This document shows, in pieces, positions 5,347 to 6,726 of a stretch of 6,726 nucleotides of DNA. Position 1 is the first letter of the stretch. Each line of letters begins with the position of its first letter. Source of the stretch: an uncultured Peptococcaceae bacterium (GTDB taxonomy: Bacteria; Bacillota; Desulfitobacteriia; Desulfitobacteriales; Syntrophobotulaceae); NCBI GenBank assembly GCA_937892995.1, contig CALBJS010000123.1, forward strand, positions 1 through 6,726. Reading direction: 5' to 3'. The notes under the pieces are model-generated. The model saw only the letters and a list, made by a program, of their open reading frames with translations, had not been told where the DNA came from and did no database searches. The position numbers and the translations under genes are program-made.

Positions 5347-6376
5347 CATCACTTAATTTGGTATCTTCAGTGTCTATATTTTTAGCGGGACTAATCAACT
5401 CACGTATTTTATCCTCTATTTCCTTCGCCATCTCAGGGTGTTGGCGTAAAAAATCCTTAACATTTTCTCTTCCCTGACCAAGACGTTCTTCATTATAAGA
5501 ATACCATGAGCCAGATTTAGTCAAAACGCCGATTTCTGCTCCCATATCTATAATACTGCCTTCCCTAGAAATACCTTGACCATAAATCAAGTCAAAATCT
5601 GCATAATTAAAAGGTGGGGCAACTTTATTCTTAACAACCTTAACCCTAGTACGATTACCAATAGCATCTTGTCCTTGCTTAATAACGTCCTGTCTTTTGA
5701 CTTCCATCCTCACAGAGGAATAAAATTTTAAAGCTCTTCCCCCTGTTGTCGTTTCTGGATTCCCGAACATTACTCCGACCTTTTCTCTTATTTGATTGAT
5801 AAATATTACACAAGTACGGCTTTTACTGATAGCACCGGTAAGTTTACGTAAAGCCTGAGACATTAAACGAGCATGTAATCCCACATGGGAATCTCCCATT
5901 TCGCCTTCTATTTCGGCCCGTGGCACAAGTGCCGCCACCGAATCGATTACGATAACGTCCATGGCCCCACTCCGCACAAGAGCCTCACAAATCTCTAAAG
6001 CTTGTTCACCTGTATCAGGTTGAGAAACAAACAAATCATCTACTTTTACCCCTAAAGCACGGGAATAAACCGGATCTAACGCATGCTCCGCATCAATAAA
6101 AGCTGCTACTCCACCAGCTTTTTGTGCTTCGGCTATAATATGCAAAGCAACAGTCGTTTTACCTGAAGATTCCGGGCCATAAATCTCAATCACTCTGCCT
6201 CTTGGCACCCCTCCGACCCCTAAGGCTAAATCCAAGGCTAACGAACCGGTAGGAATAGTCTCTACAGATAACCTGGCTGAAGCCTCCCCAAGCTTCATTA
6301 TCGCTCCTTTGCCAAACTGTTTCTCGATCTGGCTAAGAGCAATATCTAATGCTTTTAACTTATCTGGTGTTGCCAT
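5336..6376 (-). CDS. recA: RecA recombinase
   Basis: The product of 346 residues from ATG 6376 (MATPDKLKALD) agrees with the usual RecA length (348 in B. subtilis). It contains Walker A GPESSGKT at 67-74, catalytic Glu97 in DAEHALDP, Walker B VIVIDSVAAL at 141-150, DNA-binding loop L2 at about 194-213 (NQIREKVGVMFGNPE), and an acidic C-terminal tail. RecA forms ATP-dependent filaments on single-stranded DNA, drives homologous strand exchange and promotes LexA self-cleavage. The frame is open to ATG 6394, but only 6376 has a purine-rich AGGGGG site (9 nt upstream). It is expressed from a near-consensus promoter with a LexA box at the predicted start site, and overlaps recX downstream. Confidence 0.98.
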   Translation of the reverse strand: MATPDKLKALDIALSQIEKQFGKGAIMKLGEASARLSVETIPTGSLALDLALGVGGVPRGRVIEIYGPESSGKTTVALHIIAEAQKAGGVAAFIDAEHALDPVYSRALGVKVDDLFVSQPDTGEQALEICEALVRSGAMDVIVIDSVAALVPRAEIEGEMGDSHVGLHARLMSQALRKLTGAISKSRTCVIFINQIREKVGVMFGNPETTTGGRALKFYSSVRMEVKRQDVIKQGQDAIGNRTRVKVVKNKVAPPFNYADFDLIYGQGISREGSIIDMGAEIGVLTKSGSWYSYNEERLGQGRENVKDFLRQHPEMAKEIEDKIRELISPAKNIDTEDTKLSDDEK

Positions 6377-6385
6377 CTCTTCAAG

Positions 6386-6391
6386 CCCCCT
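6386..6391 (-). promoter_or_regulatory. recA: Ribosome binding site that favours recA start 6376
   Basis: AGGGGG on the minus strand lies 9 nt before ATG 6376 and falls inside the frame that would begin at 6394. The 6394 ATG has only A and T residues before it and no Shine-Dalgarno. Confidence 0.6.
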
Positions 6392-6404
6392 CATATTATA
6401 TTAT

Positions 6405-6418
6405 CAAACATATGTTCG
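6405..6418 (-). promoter_or_regulatory. recA: LexA (DinR) box of recA
   Basis: CGAACATATGTTTG on the minus strand matches the Gram-positive SOS box CGAACRNRYGTTYC at 13 of 14 positions. It begins about at the predicted transcription start, so bound LexA would block initiation. This indicates SOS induction of recA and the coupled recX. Confidence 0.93.
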
Positions 6419-6424
6419 ATTATC

Positions 6425-6454
6425 ATTATACGTTCTTTACTTGTCTAATGTCAA
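6425..6454 (-). promoter_or_regulatory. recA: Near-consensus sigma-A promoter of recA
   Basis: Perfect TTGACA (6449-6454) and perfect TATAAT (6425-6430) on the minus strand are 18 bp apart. The predicted start is near 6418, giving a leader of about 42 nt to ATG 6376. It lies in the 106-bp gap after cinA, so recA need not depend on cinA transcription. Confidence 0.9.
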
Positions 6455-6482
6455 TGAGCTTTTTGTAAAATATTTGTAATCT

Positions 6483-6722
6483 TTATCTACTTTCGATTAA
6501 AAATAGCCTTAACATATTAAGGGCCGCTTCAACAGTCATGTTACGAATCGAATCTCTATTGCCGGCAAATTGCCATTTTTCAACTCTGACAACCTCGGAA
6601 TGAGCTAAAGCTATATATACTAAGCCTAACGGTTTATCTATTGTACTTCCACCCGGTCCGGCAATCCCAGTTGTAGCTAGCCCTAGGTCGGCCCCTAAAG
6701 CTTGACGAGCCCCCTCAGCCAT
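6483..6722 (-). CDS. cinA: CinA C-terminal domain (nicotinamide mononucleotide amidase) fragment, possibly interrupted
   Basis: The 79 residues from ATG 6722 to TAA match the second half of the CinA/PncC C-terminal domain. MAEGARQALGADLG is followed by the hallmark TTGIAGPGG (17-25) and KPLGLVYIALA. This domain deamidates nicotinamide mononucleotide in pyridine nucleotide salvage, and cinA commonly precedes recA in Firmicutes. A full domain is about 160 residues and needs an upstream ESCTGG motif, so ATG 6722 is inside the domain rather than at its natural start. The codon just before it (6725-6723) is TAG in the same frame. The gene is therefore either broken here, read as a truncated protein, or affected by a sequence error at the window edge. 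Only 4 nt of upstream sequence are available. Confidence 0.75.
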   Translation of the reverse strand: MAEGARQALGADLGLATTGIAGPGGSTIDKPLGLVYIALAHSEVVRVEKWQFAGNRDSIRNMTVEAALNMLRLFLIESR

Positions 6723-6726
6723 CTAC

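Noticed and set aside
6377..6394. Longer recA start at ATG 6394
   Set aside because: No Shine-Dalgarno precedes it, while a purine-rich site precedes ATG 6376, whose product has the usual RecA N-terminus.
1..6726. CRISPR array, insertion sequence, tRNA or rRNA
   Set aside because: No spaced direct repeats, transposase frames, terminal inverted repeats, cloverleaf or rRNA-like segments were seen; conserved housekeeping genes fill the window.

Overview
The window is an ordinary-looking chromosomal segment of a spore-forming, moderately AT-rich Firmicute. The deep-branching Clostridia (Peptococcaceae or Desulfitobacteriaceae type) fit best, because recA and recX overlap, RNase Y, YmdB and SpoVS lie next to one another, and the recA operator is of the Gram-positive LexA (DinR) type. 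I cannot name the genus from sequence alone. Every gene I can support is on the minus strand, so transcription runs from high to low coordinates.

In transcription order the window holds: the C-terminal end of cinA (6483-6722, with an in-frame TAG just before its first ATG at the window edge); recA (5336-6376), with a near-consensus sigma-A promoter and LexA box; recX (4819-5346), overlapping the recA stop; a 277-bp gap with a good promoter, several hairpins and an intrinsic terminator; rny for RNase Y (3003-4541, GTG start); a strong terminator; an unrecognised 170-residue gene (2272-2784) behind a close match to a sigma-H promoter; ymdB (1391-2170); spoVS (992-1252), also with a weaker sigma-H-like promoter; a terminator; and the first 249 codons of an M19 membrane-dipeptidase-family gene (1-747) that runs off the window.

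Functionally there are two modules. cinA-recA-recX is the DNA damage and recombination module: RecA is induced through LexA and restrained by RecX. rny, the unknown gene, ymdB and spoVS form an RNA-turnover and developmental module: RNase Y initiates mRNA decay, YmdB is a metallophosphodiesterase required for normal biofilm and sporulation decisions in Bacillus, and SpoVS is a sporulation protein. I see no mobile element, CRISPR array, tRNA or rRNA.

The least ordinary parts are the hairpin-rich rny leader with an internal terminator, the unknown gene with its sigma-H-like promoter, and the possibly interrupted cinA reading frame. Nothing here is clearly a new multi-gene system.
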